Positions 51,735-60,965 of a stretch of 64,000 bases of DNA are shown here, one piece after another. How positions within the stretch are numbered: position 1 is the stretch's first letter; the number at the start of each line of letters is the position of its first letter. Source of the stretch: Kitasatospora mediocidica KCTC 9733 (GTDB taxonomy: Bacteria > Actinomycetota > Actinomycetes > Streptomycetales > Streptomycetaceae); NCBI RefSeq assembly GCF_000744225.1, contig NZ_JQLN01000007.1, forward strand, positions 1 to 64,000, written 5' to 3'. The notes beneath the pieces are model-generated. The model made no database searches. It was not told where the DNA came from and worked only from the letters and a program-made list of their open reading frames with translations. The position numbers and the translations under genes were made by a program.

Positions 51735-51824
51735 GCCGACCAGCCTGCGGCCGACCGGGCGGGGGCGTCCAAGGACGATTTCTTCGCCAGACCCAACCTG
51801 CCCTTATGAGTAGCTGACGCAGCG

Positions 51825-52730
51825 TCAGCAGCCGACCCGGGTGGCCGCGGCCGCCTTCAGCTCGTTCAGCACCAGCGCGGTGGCCGGCAGCGGCAGGTGT
51901 TCGCGCAGCACGTACGCCGAGACCTGACGGCGCACGTGTGGTTCCAGCGCCCGTCCGGTGACCTTGCGGTGGTTGAGGAAGGAGAGCACCAGCGAGGGGA
52001 CCACCGCCAGACCGACGCCGACCGCCACCAGGCTCTGGATGGCCAGGTTGTCGTCGGTGGTGAAGACGATGTCCGGCTCCAGGCCCTCCTCCGCGCAGAC
52101 GTGCAGGAAGTTGGCCCGACATCGCGGACAGCCGGCGATCCAGCGGGCCCCGGCGAGCTCGGTCAACCGGACGGCGTGCCGGCGGGCCAGCGGGTGGCCG
52201 ACCGGCAGCAGCACGGTCAGCAGATCCTCCATCAGGCGTATCTCGACCACTTCGGGCGGCACCTCGGACTGCATCCCGGGATAGCGGAATGCGAGCGCGA
52301 TGTCGCACTCGCCGGCCAGCAGGCGGTGCAGCGACTCCGGCGGCTCGGCCTCCAGCAGTTCGACCCGCACGCCGGGGTTCTGCGCCAGCAGCCGGGCCAT
52401 CGTCTCGGGGATCAGCGTGGCGTTGGCGCTGGGGAACGCGCAGACCCGCACCCGTCCCGCGCGCAGCCGGGAGAGCGCCTGTAACTGCTGCTGCGCCGCG
52501 CCCAGGTTGCCGATGATCACCTCGGCGTGCCGGGCCAGTGTCTCGCCGGCCTCGGTCAGCCGCATCCGGCGCCCGGCACGGGCGAACAGCGGCAGCCCGA
52601 CCTCTCGTTCCAGCGCCTTGATCTGCTGGGTGACGGCCGGCTGGGTGTAACCGAGCGATCTGGCCGCCCCGGTGTAGGAACCGGTGTTCACGACTTCGTG
52701 GAAGGTCCTGATGTGCCGGGTGTCCAACAT
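51825..52730 (-). CDS. LysR-family transcriptional regulator
   Basis: 301 aa. HTH LDTRHIRTFHEVVNTGSYTG, ARSLGYTQPAVTQQIKALER; effector domain after residue 90. It has WIAGCPRCRANFLHVC, with three Cys in the effector domain that might sense thiols, in keeping with the neighbouring thiol dioxygenase (inference). A short palindrome GCTGACG-CAG-CGTCAGC (51813-51829) overlaps its stop. Confidence 0.9.
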   Translation of the reverse strand: MLDTRHIRTFHEVVNTGSYTGAARSLGYTQPAVTQQIKALEREVGLPLFARAGRRMRLTEAGETLARHAEVIIGNLGAAQQQLQALSRLRAGRVRVCAFPSANATLIPETMARLLAQNPGVRVELLEAEPPESLHRLLAGECDIALAFRYPGMQSEVPPEVVEIRLMEDLLTVLLPVGHPLARRHAVRLTELAGARWIAGCPRCRANFLHVCAEEGLEPDIVFTTDDNLAIQSLVAVGVGLAVVPSLVLSFLNHRKVTGRALEPHVRRQVSAYVLREHLPLPATALVLNELKAAAATRVGC

Positions 52731-52815
52731 CACTGAATCATAAGCAGAACTTTGGACAGCGGGACACTCCATCGGCTCAACCGATCATTAGCGGCCCCGC
52801 CGGGGCGACGGCCCC

Positions 52816-53073
52816 TCAGCGGTTCGCCCAACGGCCCTTCAGCAGGTACCCCAGCACCCCGCCGGCGAGCAGCGTACCGGCCAGCGCGATCCACAGCGGA
52901 GCGGTCACCGTGAAGAACCAGAACTGGATCTTCACCGGGTCGAGATTCGCCAGCAGGAACCAGAGCGCCAGGGCGGCGATCACCACGATGGCGATCACCC
53001 GGGTCGGAATGCCCGCGATCTCGCTCTTCTTCTTTCGGCCGGAGAAGGACGCACTGTCCGGGTTCTTGGTCAC
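52816..53073 (-). CDS. Small membrane protein, LapA/DUF1049-like
   Basis: 85 aa with two TM helices (VIAIVVIAALALWFLLANLD; LWIALAGTLLAGGVLGYLLK) and the connecting VKIQFWFFTV typical of LapA-domain proteins. Basic N-terminus. Function unknown. Confidence 0.8.
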   Translation of the reverse strand: MTKNPDSASFSGRKKKSEIAGIPTRVIAIVVIAALALWFLLANLDPVKIQFWFFTVTAPLWIALAGTLLAGGVLGYLLKGRWANR

Positions 53074-53273
53074 AGCCGCAGTCTGCGCGCGGCACCCCCG
53101 GCCCGCTCACCCGTCACGCGCCGGGCTGCGCCGGACAGCGCAGCCGTGTCCCCCCTTCAGGTGACCTCCGCTCAGCGCGCCCGGCACATCCGCTGCGCCG
53201 ACCGGGAACACTCACGGCGAGCGGCAGGTTCACCCAGTGGCAGCACTGGACAAATCCGGAGGCAGTTCTTCCT

Positions 53274-54128
53274 GTGAGCACCATTCCCACCGTCACCCTG
53301 AACAACGGCGTGCAGATCCCCCAGCTCGGCTTCGGCGTCTGGCAGGTGCCGGACGACGAGGCGAGCAGCGCCGTGCGCACCGCCATCGAGACCGGCTACC
53401 GCAGCATCGACACCGCCGCGGTGTACGAGAACGAGGTCGGCACCGGCCAGGGCATCCAGCAGGCCGGTGCGGCCCGCGAGGAACTCTTCGTCACCACCAA
53501 GCTGTGGAACAGCGGCAAGGCCGACTGGTCCGGCCAGGCCGGCCGCGACGCCGTGCTGACCGCCTTCGACGACTCGCTGAAGAAGCTCGGCCTCGACTAC
53601 GTCGACCTCTACCTGATCCACTGGCCGCGCCCGATGCACGGCAGCTACGCCAACATCTGGAAGGCCTTCGAGCAGCTGCAGGCCGACGGCCGGGCGAAGG
53701 CGGTCGGCGTCTCCAACTTCGGCCAGGAGCAGCTGACCCGGCTCTTCGAGACCAGCTCGCTGGTCCCGGCGCTGAACCAGGTCGAGCTGCACCCGCACTT
53801 CCCGCAGCACGAGCTGCGCGCCTTCCACGCCGAGCACGGCATCGCCACCGAGGCCTGGAGCCCGCTGGGCCAGGGCAAGGAGCTGCTGACGGACCCGGCG
53901 CTGGTCGCCGTCGCCGAGAAGCACGGCCGCACGGTGGCCCAGGTCGTGCTCCGCTGGCACCTGCAGAGCGGCATCGTGGCGATCCCGAAGTCCGTGACCC
54001 CGTCGCGGATCCGCGAGAACCTCGACGTGACCGGCTTCGAGCTGGACGCCGACGACCTCGCGGTGATCGCCGCCGTCGAGACCGGCAAGCGGCTCGGCCC
54101 GGACCCGCAGGGCTTCGACTGGAACTGA
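53274..54128 (+). CDS. Aldo/keto reductase (2,5-diketo-D-gluconate reductase-like)
   Basis: 284 aa NADPH-dependent TIM-barrel enzyme. Tetrad residues: Asp in SIDTAAVYENE, Tyr in the same motif, Lys in VTTKLWN, His in YLIHWPRP. Cofactor end IPKSVTPSRIRENL. GTG start with GGAGG 12 bases upstream. Perfect terminator after the gene. Confidence 0.9.
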   Translation: MSTIPTVTLNNGVQIPQLGFGVWQVPDDEASSAVRTAIETGYRSIDTAAVYENEVGTGQGIQQAGAAREELFVTTKLWNSGKADWSGQAGRDAVLTAFDDSLKKLGLDYVDLYLIHWPRPMHGSYANIWKAFEQLQADGRAKAVGVSNFGQEQLTRLFETSSLVPALNQVELHPHFPQHELRAFHAEHGIATEAWSPLGQGKELLTDPALVAVAEKHGRTVAQVVLRWHLQSGIVAIPKSVTPSRIRENLDVTGFELDADDLAVIAAVETGKRLGPDPQGFDWN

Positions 54129-54137
54129 TCCCGCAGC

Positions 54138-54176
54138 GGTGAAGGGGTCCGCACCGATGGTGCGGACCCCTTCACC
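54138..54176. terminator. Perfect 18-bp hairpin
   Basis: GGTGAAGGGGTCCGCACC-GAT-GGTGCGGACCCCTTCACC between two convergent genes. Confidence 0.9.
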
Positions 54177-54201
54177 GTCTTACGAAACTGGTGGCGAATC
54201 G

Positions 54202-55110
54202 TTACGCCACGGGCTCCAGCCGGGCCGCCTTCGCGAGCAGGGTGAGTGCCTTCTCGTGGTCGACCTCCTCCAGCGGCGAGAGCAGCAGCCGCTGCACCTG
54301 CGCCACCGCGGCGGCGGAGCTGTGCAGCAGCTCCTGGCCGGTCGGGGAGAGCGACAGCAGGTTGCGCCGCCCGTCCGAGGGGTCGCGCCGACGCAGCACC
54401 AGGCCGCGCCGCACCAGCCGGCTCACCATCTCGGCCATCGTCGCCTTGTCCAGCGACGCCAGCTCGCCGACCGTGCGCTGGTCGGCGCCCGGTTCGGTCT
54501 CCAGGGCGTCCAGCACCGCGTACTGAGGCGCCGTCAGATCCGATCCGATGTACTCGGACCAGAGCTTGGTGTGCACCTGCTGGCCCACGCGGATGAGGTA
54601 GCCAACCGCCCGCTGGGCGTCCAGCAGCGGCCGGGCGTCGGTGAGCGCGGCCACGGCGGCCGGCTCCAGCCTGGCTATCTTGGCGAGCACCCGGACAAGT
54701 TCGAGCTGCTCCTCGGGAGCGAGCGGCTCGAAAAGGGTGCGCTGTACGCGCACCACGCCTCCGGTGGCCTCGCGGACGGCCTGAGCGCCGTTCTGCGAGA
54801 GCGCGAGCAGCTTGCGCCGCCCGTCCGCCGGGTCGCGGCGGCGCAGCACGAGGCCGCGTCGCACCAGCCGAGCGACCATCTCGGCCATCGTCGCCTTGTC
54901 CAGCGACGCCCGCTCCCCCACCGTGCGCTGGTCGGCGCCCGGTTCGAGTGCGAGCGTGAGCAGGACAGCGAACTGAGGAGCCGTCAGTTCGGCTCCGACG
55001 TGTTCGGACCACAGCCGCGTGTGCACCTGCTGGGCCACGCGGATGAGGTGTCCGGGCGACTGCTGAAGCCGCCCGGGTACACGGGTCGTCGGGATCTCCC
55101 CCAGCACCAT
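54202..55110 (-). CDS. Tandem MarR-MarR fusion regulator
   Basis: 302 aa made of two MarR domains. Domain 1 (about 15-150): LIRVAQQVHTRLWSEHVGAE, LDKATMAEMVARLVRRGLVL. Domain 2 (about 165-300): LIRVGQQVHTKLWSEYIGSD, LDKATMAEMVSRLVRRGLVL. The recognition helices are almost identical. The protein could work as a single-chain dimer. Start ATG at 55110. A TATAGT -10-like word is at 55273-55268. Confidence 0.88.
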   Translation of the reverse strand: MVLGEIPTTRVPGRLQQSPGHLIRVAQQVHTRLWSEHVGAELTAPQFAVLLTLALEPGADQRTVGERASLDKATMAEMVARLVRRGLVLRRRDPADGRRKLLALSQNGAQAVREATGGVVRVQRTLFEPLAPEEQLELVRVLAKIARLEPAAVAALTDARPLLDAQRAVGYLIRVGQQVHTKLWSEYIGSDLTAPQYAVLDALETEPGADQRTVGELASLDKATMAEMVSRLVRRGLVLRRRDPSDGRRNLLSLSPTGQELLHSSAAAVAQVQRLLLSPLEEVDHEKALTLLAKAARLEPVA

Positions 55111-55563
55111 GAATCCGTCCTGATGTCACACCCGGCGTGCTGTGGGACACCCGGGCGGGGCAGTAGCGGCGTGCTGGTCTCCCCCGGTGGCAGATCGTCA
55201 CCAACCGCAGTGATGTCGACCTGGATCGAGGGGAGCTCCGCCGTGCAGCCGACGGCTGCTGGCGCACACTATACAAACGCTTGCCGTGTTGCGGCAGGCA
55301 GGGGCGGATAGTAGACGGATGTTCGGGCGACTTGTGGTATTTCGTCCCGTGCCGACTTCCCGGGCACCCGCGCGCACGCACCCGTTTGACCGTGTGTACG
55401 AACTCCCCGGCCCAGGGACTGCGCCCTTCCTGGCCCTCCATCCTACCCGCCGGTAGGGTGACCGGGCAGTGCCCACCGGACCCCCTCGACGGCCGCCTTC
55501 CGGACCCCGTCCGCAGGCCCGCAGCACGGCCCGGTTCACCACCGAGAGAGACGAGTTATTCGT
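55111..55563. promoter_or_regulatory. Divergent region between tandem MarR and FabG genes
   Basis: 453 bases, no gene supported. TATAGT (55273-55268, minus) is a good -10 candidate for the MarR gene, with only a weak TGCCGC at -35. A CTACC/GGTAG inverted repeat lies near 55443-55458 on the fabG side. Confidence 0.4.
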
Positions 55564-56337
55564 ATGACCGAGACCGATCAGACCAGCACTTCCCGGGTCG
55601 CCGTCGTCACCGGCGCGGCCCGCGGCATCGGCGCGGCGACCGCCCTGCGACTGGCCGCGGACGGCTACGCCGTCGCCGTGGTCGACCTGGAGGAAGCCGC
55701 CGGACAGGACACCGTCGAGCGCATCACCGCCGCCGGCGGCAAGGCACTGGCCGTCGGCGCGGACGTCTCGGACGCCGCCCAGGTGCAGGCCGCCGTCGAC
55801 CGGATCGCGGCCGAACTCGGCGCCCCTGTCGTGCTGGTGAACAACGCCGGGGTGCTCCGCGACAACCTGCTCTTCAAGATGTCCGAGTCCGACTGGGACA
55901 CCGTGATGAACGTCCACCTGCGCGGCGCCTTCCTGATGACGCGTGCGGTGCAGAAGCACATGGTGGACGCCGGATTCGGCCGGATCGTCAACCTCTCCTC
56001 GTCCTCCGCCCAGGGCAACCGCGGCCAGGCCAACTACTCCGCCGCCAAGGCCGGCCTGCAGGGCTTCACCAAGACCCTGGCCATCGAGCTCGGCAAGTTC
56101 GGCATCACCGCGAACGCCGTCGCCCCCGGCTTCATCGCCACCGACATGACCGCGGCCACCGCCGCCCGGGTGGGCATGGAGTTCGAGGCCTTCAAGCAGG
56201 CCGCCGCCACCCAGATCCCGGTCAACCGGGTCGGCTACCCGGAGGACATCGCGCACACCATCTCGTTCCTCGCCGGCGAGGGTGCGGGATTCGTGTCGGG
56301 CCAGGTCATCTACGTCGCCGGTGGACCTCTCGACTAG
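55564..56337 (+). CDS. fabG: 3-oxoacyl-ACP reductase FabG-like SDR
   Basis: 257 aa. TGAARGIGAATALRLA cofactor motif, LVNNAGVLRD, SSSSAQGNRGQANYSAAKAG (Ser-Tyr-Lys) and PGFIATDM. Likely reduces 3-oxoacyl-ACP or a related beta-keto substrate in fatty acid or polyketide metabolism. The preceding divergent MarR fusion might regulate it. Confidence 0.9.
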   Translation: MTETDQTSTSRVAVVTGAARGIGAATALRLAADGYAVAVVDLEEAAGQDTVERITAAGGKALAVGADVSDAAQVQAAVDRIAAELGAPVVLVNNAGVLRDNLLFKMSESDWDTVMNVHLRGAFLMTRAVQKHMVDAGFGRIVNLSSSSAQGNRGQANYSAAKAGLQGFTKTLAIELGKFGITANAVAPGFIATDMTAATAARVGMEFEAFKQAAATQIPVNRVGYPEDIAHTISFLAGEGAGFVSGQVIYVAGGPLD

Positions 56338-56352
56338 TACAGAAGACGTAGC

Positions 56353-56394
56353 CGCAGTGCTCCGGACCTCCCCGGGAGGCGGGAGCACTGCGGC
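56353..56394. terminator. Hairpin after fabG
   Basis: CCGCAGTGCTCC/GGAGCACTGCGG perfect 12-bp stem. Confidence 0.85.
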
Positions 56395-56547
56395 CGCAGA
56401 TTCACCCGGACCGGTCACCGTGATCGGTTTTCCACGCTGGCGGCCGATTCGCGGGACATGTTTTCCCGGCATATTCCCAGGTCATCCCCAGCTGCGCGAG
56501 ACCTGAACGGCAGGCCGCGGAGCAGTGTGGATCTTCTACGACGTGTG

Positions 56548-56751
56548 CTAGGACTGGGCGAGCGCGCGCAGACGGGCGGCCTCGGCGACCATGGCGGCGC
56601 GTTCGGCGCGGCGGGCCTTGCGGGCCTCGTCGGCACCGACCGGTTCCACCACGTGGAAACAGGCCCCGCAGACGTACCCTCCCTCCGGCCCCTCGGAGAC
56701 CGGGGCACCGCAGTGTGCGCAGTACCGGGAGTAGGTGACGGTGGCGACCAT
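56548..56751 (-). CDS. Tiny zinc-ribbon-like protein
   Basis: 67 aa from the ATG at 56751 (MVATVTYSRYCAHCGAPVSE). CAHC...CGAC forms a four-Cys zinc site; the second half is a charged helix (DEARKARRAERAAMVAEAAR). Function unknown. Confidence 0.7.
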   Translation of the reverse strand: MVATVTYSRYCAHCGAPVSEGPEGGYVCGACFHVVEPVGADEARKARRAERAAMVAEAARLRALAQS

Positions 56752-56867
56752 GACGACCTCGCATCGGGTACGAAGAGTTCCTTCACCGTAGCGTCTTGAT
56801 ACGCCATCAGAAAGGGCGTCCTTCGGACGTCCCACTGGGCGGACCCTCCCGCGCCGCGGGTGCGGGG

Positions 56868-57113
56868 TCAGCTGTCGGCGCTGTGCCCGGCCATCGATCC
56901 GGTTCCGTCGCAGGTCCGGCAGGGTTCCTCCCGGTAGGCCTGCTTGCTGCCGTCGGCCGAGACCCGGTAACGGGTGTAGGTGCCGGTGCCCTTGCAAAGG
57001 AAGCAGTTCCCCCCGCCGTCGCGCTCGGTGGTGCCGGTTCCCTTGCAGGTCCGGCACTGCAGACCGGCCAGCCGCCCGGTGCCCGTGCAGATGGTGCACA
57101 CCGCGATGCTCAC
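56868..57113 (-). CDS. Small DnaJ-type zinc-finger protein
   Basis: 81 aa with four CxxCxGxG repeats (CTICTGTG, CRTCKGTG, CFLCKGTG, CRTCDGTG), that is, only the central Zn domain of DnaJ. GTG at 57113 with GGGAGGA six bases upstream. Could bind unfolded protein or partner with another factor; no J domain. Confidence 0.82.
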   Translation of the reverse strand: MSIAVCTICTGTGRLAGLQCRTCKGTGTTERDGGGNCFLCKGTGTYTRYRVSADGSKQAYREEPCRTCDGTGSMAGHSADS

Positions 57114-57276
57114 GCCGGTCCTCCCTTCTGTGCGCCCCGACAGGGGCCGAGTTCCTCCCCGTACAGGGCCGTCCCACGAGCCTAGTGCCTGTCCCACCGT
57201 GCCCGACGTAGCCTGGAACCGTCGGGTCGGACCGGCCGGACGCGACGGGTACGCAGACGGTACGGAGGCGACGGGC

Positions 57277-57549
57277 ATGCGGGCCACCACACCGCGCCGC
57301 TGGCGCAGCGGAACCGAGCCGCGGTACGCGCGCAGCGATCTGAAGCTGCGGTTCCTGCTCTCGGTACTCTTCACCCCGTTCTTCGCCCTGATCACCGCCG
57401 CCTTCGCGGTCTTCGCCGCCCTCGCGAAACCGAACAGCGTGCCCAGTCGGGGCACCCTGGTCGGCTTCGCGATCGCCTGCTTCGTGCTCACCGTGGTGGC
57501 CGCCATCGACCTGTGGGTGGTGATCCGGCGCCGCCAGGTGGAGCTGTGA
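57277..57549 (+). CDS. Small two-TM membrane protein (DUF6343-like)
   Basis: 90 aa from the ATG at 57277 (MRATTPRRWRSGTEPRYARS). Two TM helices (FLLSVLFTPFFALITAAFAV; GFAIACFVLTVVAAIDLWVV). RSGTEP..ARSDLKLRF resembles a family I recall as DUF6343. Unknown role. Confidence 0.7.
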   Translation: MRATTPRRWRSGTEPRYARSDLKLRFLLSVLFTPFFALITAAFAVFAALAKPNSVPSRGTLVGFAIACFVLTVVAAIDLWVVIRRRQVEL

Positions 57550-57567
57550 CGCGGGCCGGAGCGGCGG

Positions 57568-58968
57568 TCAGTGGCTGCCCACCGCCTGCTTGACCAGCGT
57601 GCGGCCGAAGTCCCACATCAGGCCGCTGCCGCGGTGCGCGTCGTCCATCACCTCGGTGAACGCCTCGATGAAACGGTCCACCTCGCGCTCGGTGATGATC
57701 AGCGGCGGGATCAGCTTGATCACTTCGAGGTGGTCGCCGGAGACCTGGGTCAGGATCCGGTGGCGCTGCAGCAGCGGGACCACCACCATCTGCGCGAAGA
57801 GGCCCTTGCGGGCCGCCTGGAGCGCCGTCCAACCGGTGCGCAGCTTGAGGGACTTGGGGCGGCCGAACTCGATGCCGATCATCAGCCCGCGGCCGCGGAC
57901 GTCGGCCAGCAGCTCGTACCGCTCGGTCAGCGCGGCCAGCCGCTCGCGGAAGAGGTCGCCGACCCGGCGGGCGTTCTCGACCACCTGCTCGTCCCGCATC
58001 ACGTGCAGCGTGGCGAGGCCGGCCGCCATCGCCTGCGCGTTGGCGCCGAAACTGGCGGAGTGCACCAGCACCCGGTCCATCGAGGAGTAGACCTTCTCGA
58101 AGATCCAGCTCTTGCCGAGGGTGGCGCCGATCGGCACATAGCCGCCGGAGAGCGCCTTGGCCGCGCAGACCAGGTCCGGCAGCACCCCCTCCTCGTCCTG
58201 GTAGGCGAAGAACGCGCCGGTGCGCCCGATCCCGGTCTGCACCTCGTCGCAGATCAGCAGCGCCTTGTGCTCGTGCAGCAGCTCCTGGGCCGCGCGCAGC
58301 CAGCCGGGCGGGGTGGCGTGCACGCCCTTGCCCTGGATCGGCTCGACGATCAGCGCGGCCACGTCCCCCTTGCGCAGCTCGCGGGCGAGCGCGCCGAGGT
58401 CGCCGAGCGGGATCGCGGTGTCCGGCAGCAGCGGGTCGAAGCCCTTGCGGAACCCGCTCTCACCGTTGACCGAGAGCGCGCCGGTGGTGAGGCCGTGGAA
58501 GGCGTGGTCGCAGTAGAGGACCCGGCGCCGGCCGGTCGCGTACCGGGCGAACTTCAGTGCCGTCTCGACCGCCTCGGTGCCGCTGTTGGCGAAGAAGACC
58601 CGGTCCAGGCCCGGCGTGCGGGCGATCAGCTGCTCGGCGAGGAGCCCGGGCAGCGGCGGGCAGTCGAAGCGGGTCAGGTCGGGCAGGTCGAGCTCCATCA
58701 CCTGCCGGATCGCGTCCCGGACCACCGGGTGGTGGCGGCCGAGGGCGAAGATGCCGAAGCCGGCCAGCATGTCGAGGTACTCGTGGCCCTGGTCGTCGTA
58801 GAAGTACGCACCGGCGGCCCGGTCGTACGTCTTGTCGAAACCGATGGTGTGCAGCATCCGCGGGAGCTGCGGGTTGAGGTACCGGCTGTGCAGGTCGTAC
58901 CGCTCGCCGCCGCGCTCGGCGAGCAGGGCGGCGAGGTCGAGGCCGGAATCCGGACGGTCAGCTGGCAC
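57568..58968 (-). CDS. hpnO: Hopanoid aminotransferase HpnO-like (class III, PLP)
   Basis: 466 aa. PLP Lys in CAAKALSGGY (K271), ICDEVQTGIGRTG, NSGTEAVETALKFAR. Found at the end of the hopanoid cluster in streptomycetes; makes the C35 amino group of aminobacteriohopanetriol. GTG start overlaps the dxs stop by 11 bases. Confidence 0.88.
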   Translation of the reverse strand: MPADRPDSGLDLAALLAERGGERYDLHSRYLNPQLPRMLHTIGFDKTYDRAAGAYFYDDQGHEYLDMLAGFGIFALGRHHPVVRDAIRQVMELDLPDLTRFDCPPLPGLLAEQLIARTPGLDRVFFANSGTEAVETALKFARYATGRRRVLYCDHAFHGLTTGALSVNGESGFRKGFDPLLPDTAIPLGDLGALARELRKGDVAALIVEPIQGKGVHATPPGWLRAAQELLHEHKALLICDEVQTGIGRTGAFFAYQDEEGVLPDLVCAAKALSGGYVPIGATLGKSWIFEKVYSSMDRVLVHSASFGANAQAMAAGLATLHVMRDEQVVENARRVGDLFRERLAALTERYELLADVRGRGLMIGIEFGRPKSLKLRTGWTALQAARKGLFAQMVVVPLLQRHRILTQVSGDHLEVIKLIPPLIITEREVDRFIEAFTEVMDDAHRGSGLMWDFGRTLVKQAVGSH

Positions 58969-60880
58969 GGGGCTCGTTCACTCCTCGGGTAGGCAGCAGG
59001 TGCTTGGCGAAGACGGCCGTCTCGGCGGCAATGCCCGTCCCGGTCAGGCCGGCCTCCTCCATGATCTCGCCGCGCGACGCGTGCGCGAGGAACTCCTGGG
59101 CAAGTCCCAGGTCGCGCAGCGGGGTGTCGACGTCGGCGTCGCGCATCGCCTGGGCGATCGCCGCGCCGACGCCGCCGGTCCGGCCGTTGTCCTCGACGGT
59201 GACCACGAGCCGGTGCTCGGCGGCCAGCCGGGGCAGCGCGGGGTTGACCGGCTTGACCCAGCGCGGGTCGACGACGGTGGTGGCGAACCCGTCGGCGGTG
59301 AGCAGCGCGGCGGCGTCCAGGCAGGCCGTCGCCATACTGCCGACGGAGACGAGCAGGACGTCCTGGCCGGTACGGCCGGGGACGGTGGTGCGCTGCAGCA
59401 CGTCCACCCCGCCGATCCGCTCGACGGCCGGGACGACCGGTCCCACCTCACCCTTGGGGAAGCGGACCACGGTCGGGGCGTCGGTCACCTCGACCGCCTC
59501 GCGCAGCTGGGCGCGCAGTTGCTCGGCGTCGCGCGGGGCGGCCAGCCGCAGCCCGGGCACCACCTGGAGGATCGACATGTCCCACATGCCGTTGTGGGAG
59601 GCGCCGTCGTTGCCGGTCACGCCGGCCCGGTCCAGGACGAAGGTGACGCCGAGCCGGTGCAGCGCGACGTCCATCAGGACCTGGTCGAAGGCCCGGTTGA
59701 GGAAGGTCGCGTAGACCGCGACCACCGGGTGCAGGCCGGCCGTCGCCAGGCCCGCGGCACTGGCCACCGCGTGCTGCTCGGCGATACCGACGTCGAAGGT
59801 CCGCTCGGGGTAGGCCTTGGCGAACGGCGCCAGGCCCACCGGCTGGAGCATCGCGGCGGTGATCGCCACGAGGTCCTCGCGCCGGCCGCCGAGCGCGAGC
59901 AGCTCGTCGCCGAAGACCGAGGTCCAGGAGGTGCCTCCGGGCGGCGAGATCGGCAGGCAGGTGTAGGGGTCCATCGCGCCCACCGCGTGGAAGCGGTCGG
60001 CCTCGTCCAACTCGGCGGGCCGGTAGCCGCGGCCCTTGACGGTCAGGCAGTGCACGATGACCGGGCCGCCGAAACCGCGCGCCCGGCGCAGCGCCGATTC
60101 GACGGCGGCGACGTCGTGACCGTCGATCGGGCCGACGTACTTCAACCCGAGGTCCTCGAACATGCCCTGCGGCGCGAAGGAGTCCTTGAACCCCTTCTTG
60201 GCGCCGTGCAGCGCCTCGAAGATCGGCTGGCCGACCACCGGCGTGCGCTGCAGGGCCTCCTTGCCCCAGGCCAGGAAGCGTTCGTAGCCCTGGGTGGTGC
60301 GCAGCGTGGCCAGGTGGTTGGCCAGACCGCCGATGGTCTTGGCGTAGGAGCGCTCGTTGTCGTTGACGACGATGACCAGCGGGCGGTCCTGCGCCTCGGC
60401 GATGTTGTTCAACGCCTCCCAGGCCAGGCCACCGGTGAGCGCGCCGTCCCCGATCACCGCTACGGTGTGCCGGCCGGCGCGGCCCTGGAGCTGGTGCGCC
60501 TTGGCGATGCCGTCGGCGTAGCCGAGCACGGTCGAGGCGTGCGAGTTCTCGATCACGTCGTGCTCGGACTCGGCCCGGGACGGGTAGCCGGAGAGCCCGC
60601 CCTTGGAGCGCAGCCGGCTGAAGTCCTGACGTCCGGTGAGCAGCTTGTGCACGTAGGCCTGGTGCCCGGTGTCCCACAGGATGCGGTCGTTCGGCGAGTC
60701 GAAGACCCGGTGCAGCGCGATGGTGAGCTCGACGACCCCGAGGTTGGGGCCCAGGTGGCCGCCGGTACGGGTGACCGAGTCGATCAGGAACTCCCGGATC
60801 TCCTGGGCCAGCTGCGGCAGCCGGTTGGCCGGCAGCCGCTTGAGGTCGGCTGGTCCCTGGACGGACGACAGGAGTGACAT
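58958..60880 (-). CDS. dxs: 1-deoxy-D-xylulose-5-phosphate synthase
   Basis: 640-aa thiamine-diphosphate enzyme making DXP from pyruvate and glyceraldehyde 3-phosphate, first step of the MEP isoprenoid route. Motifs: LGPNLGVVELTIALHRVFDS, GDGALTGGLAWEALNN, EQHAVASAAGLA, and a C-terminal transketolase domain. Located in the hopanoid set, so probably a dedicated supply copy. Confidence 0.95.
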   Translation of the reverse strand: MSLLSSVQGPADLKRLPANRLPQLAQEIREFLIDSVTRTGGHLGPNLGVVELTIALHRVFDSPNDRILWDTGHQAYVHKLLTGRQDFSRLRSKGGLSGYPSRAESEHDVIENSHASTVLGYADGIAKAHQLQGRAGRHTVAVIGDGALTGGLAWEALNNIAEAQDRPLVIVVNDNERSYAKTIGGLANHLATLRTTQGYERFLAWGKEALQRTPVVGQPIFEALHGAKKGFKDSFAPQGMFEDLGLKYVGPIDGHDVAAVESALRRARGFGGPVIVHCLTVKGRGYRPAELDEADRFHAVGAMDPYTCLPISPPGGTSWTSVFGDELLALGGRREDLVAITAAMLQPVGLAPFAKAYPERTFDVGIAEQHAVASAAGLATAGLHPVVAVYATFLNRAFDQVLMDVALHRLGVTFVLDRAGVTGNDGASHNGMWDMSILQVVPGLRLAAPRDAEQLRAQLREAVEVTDAPTVVRFPKGEVGPVVPAVERIGGVDVLQRTTVPGRTGQDVLLVSVGSMATACLDAAALLTADGFATTVVDPRWVKPVNPALPRLAAEHRLVVTVEDNGRTGGVGAAIAQAMRDADVDTPLRDLGLAQEFLAHASRGEIMEEAGLTGTGIAAETAVFAKHLLPTRGVNEPRAS

Positions 60881-60965
60881 GGCTCCACCTCTTGGGTCGG
60901 TACGCTGACAGGTCGTCGGTGCTCGGCCGGGAATCGGCTCCGCGGGGGCTGCTGAGTGTCTGTGA

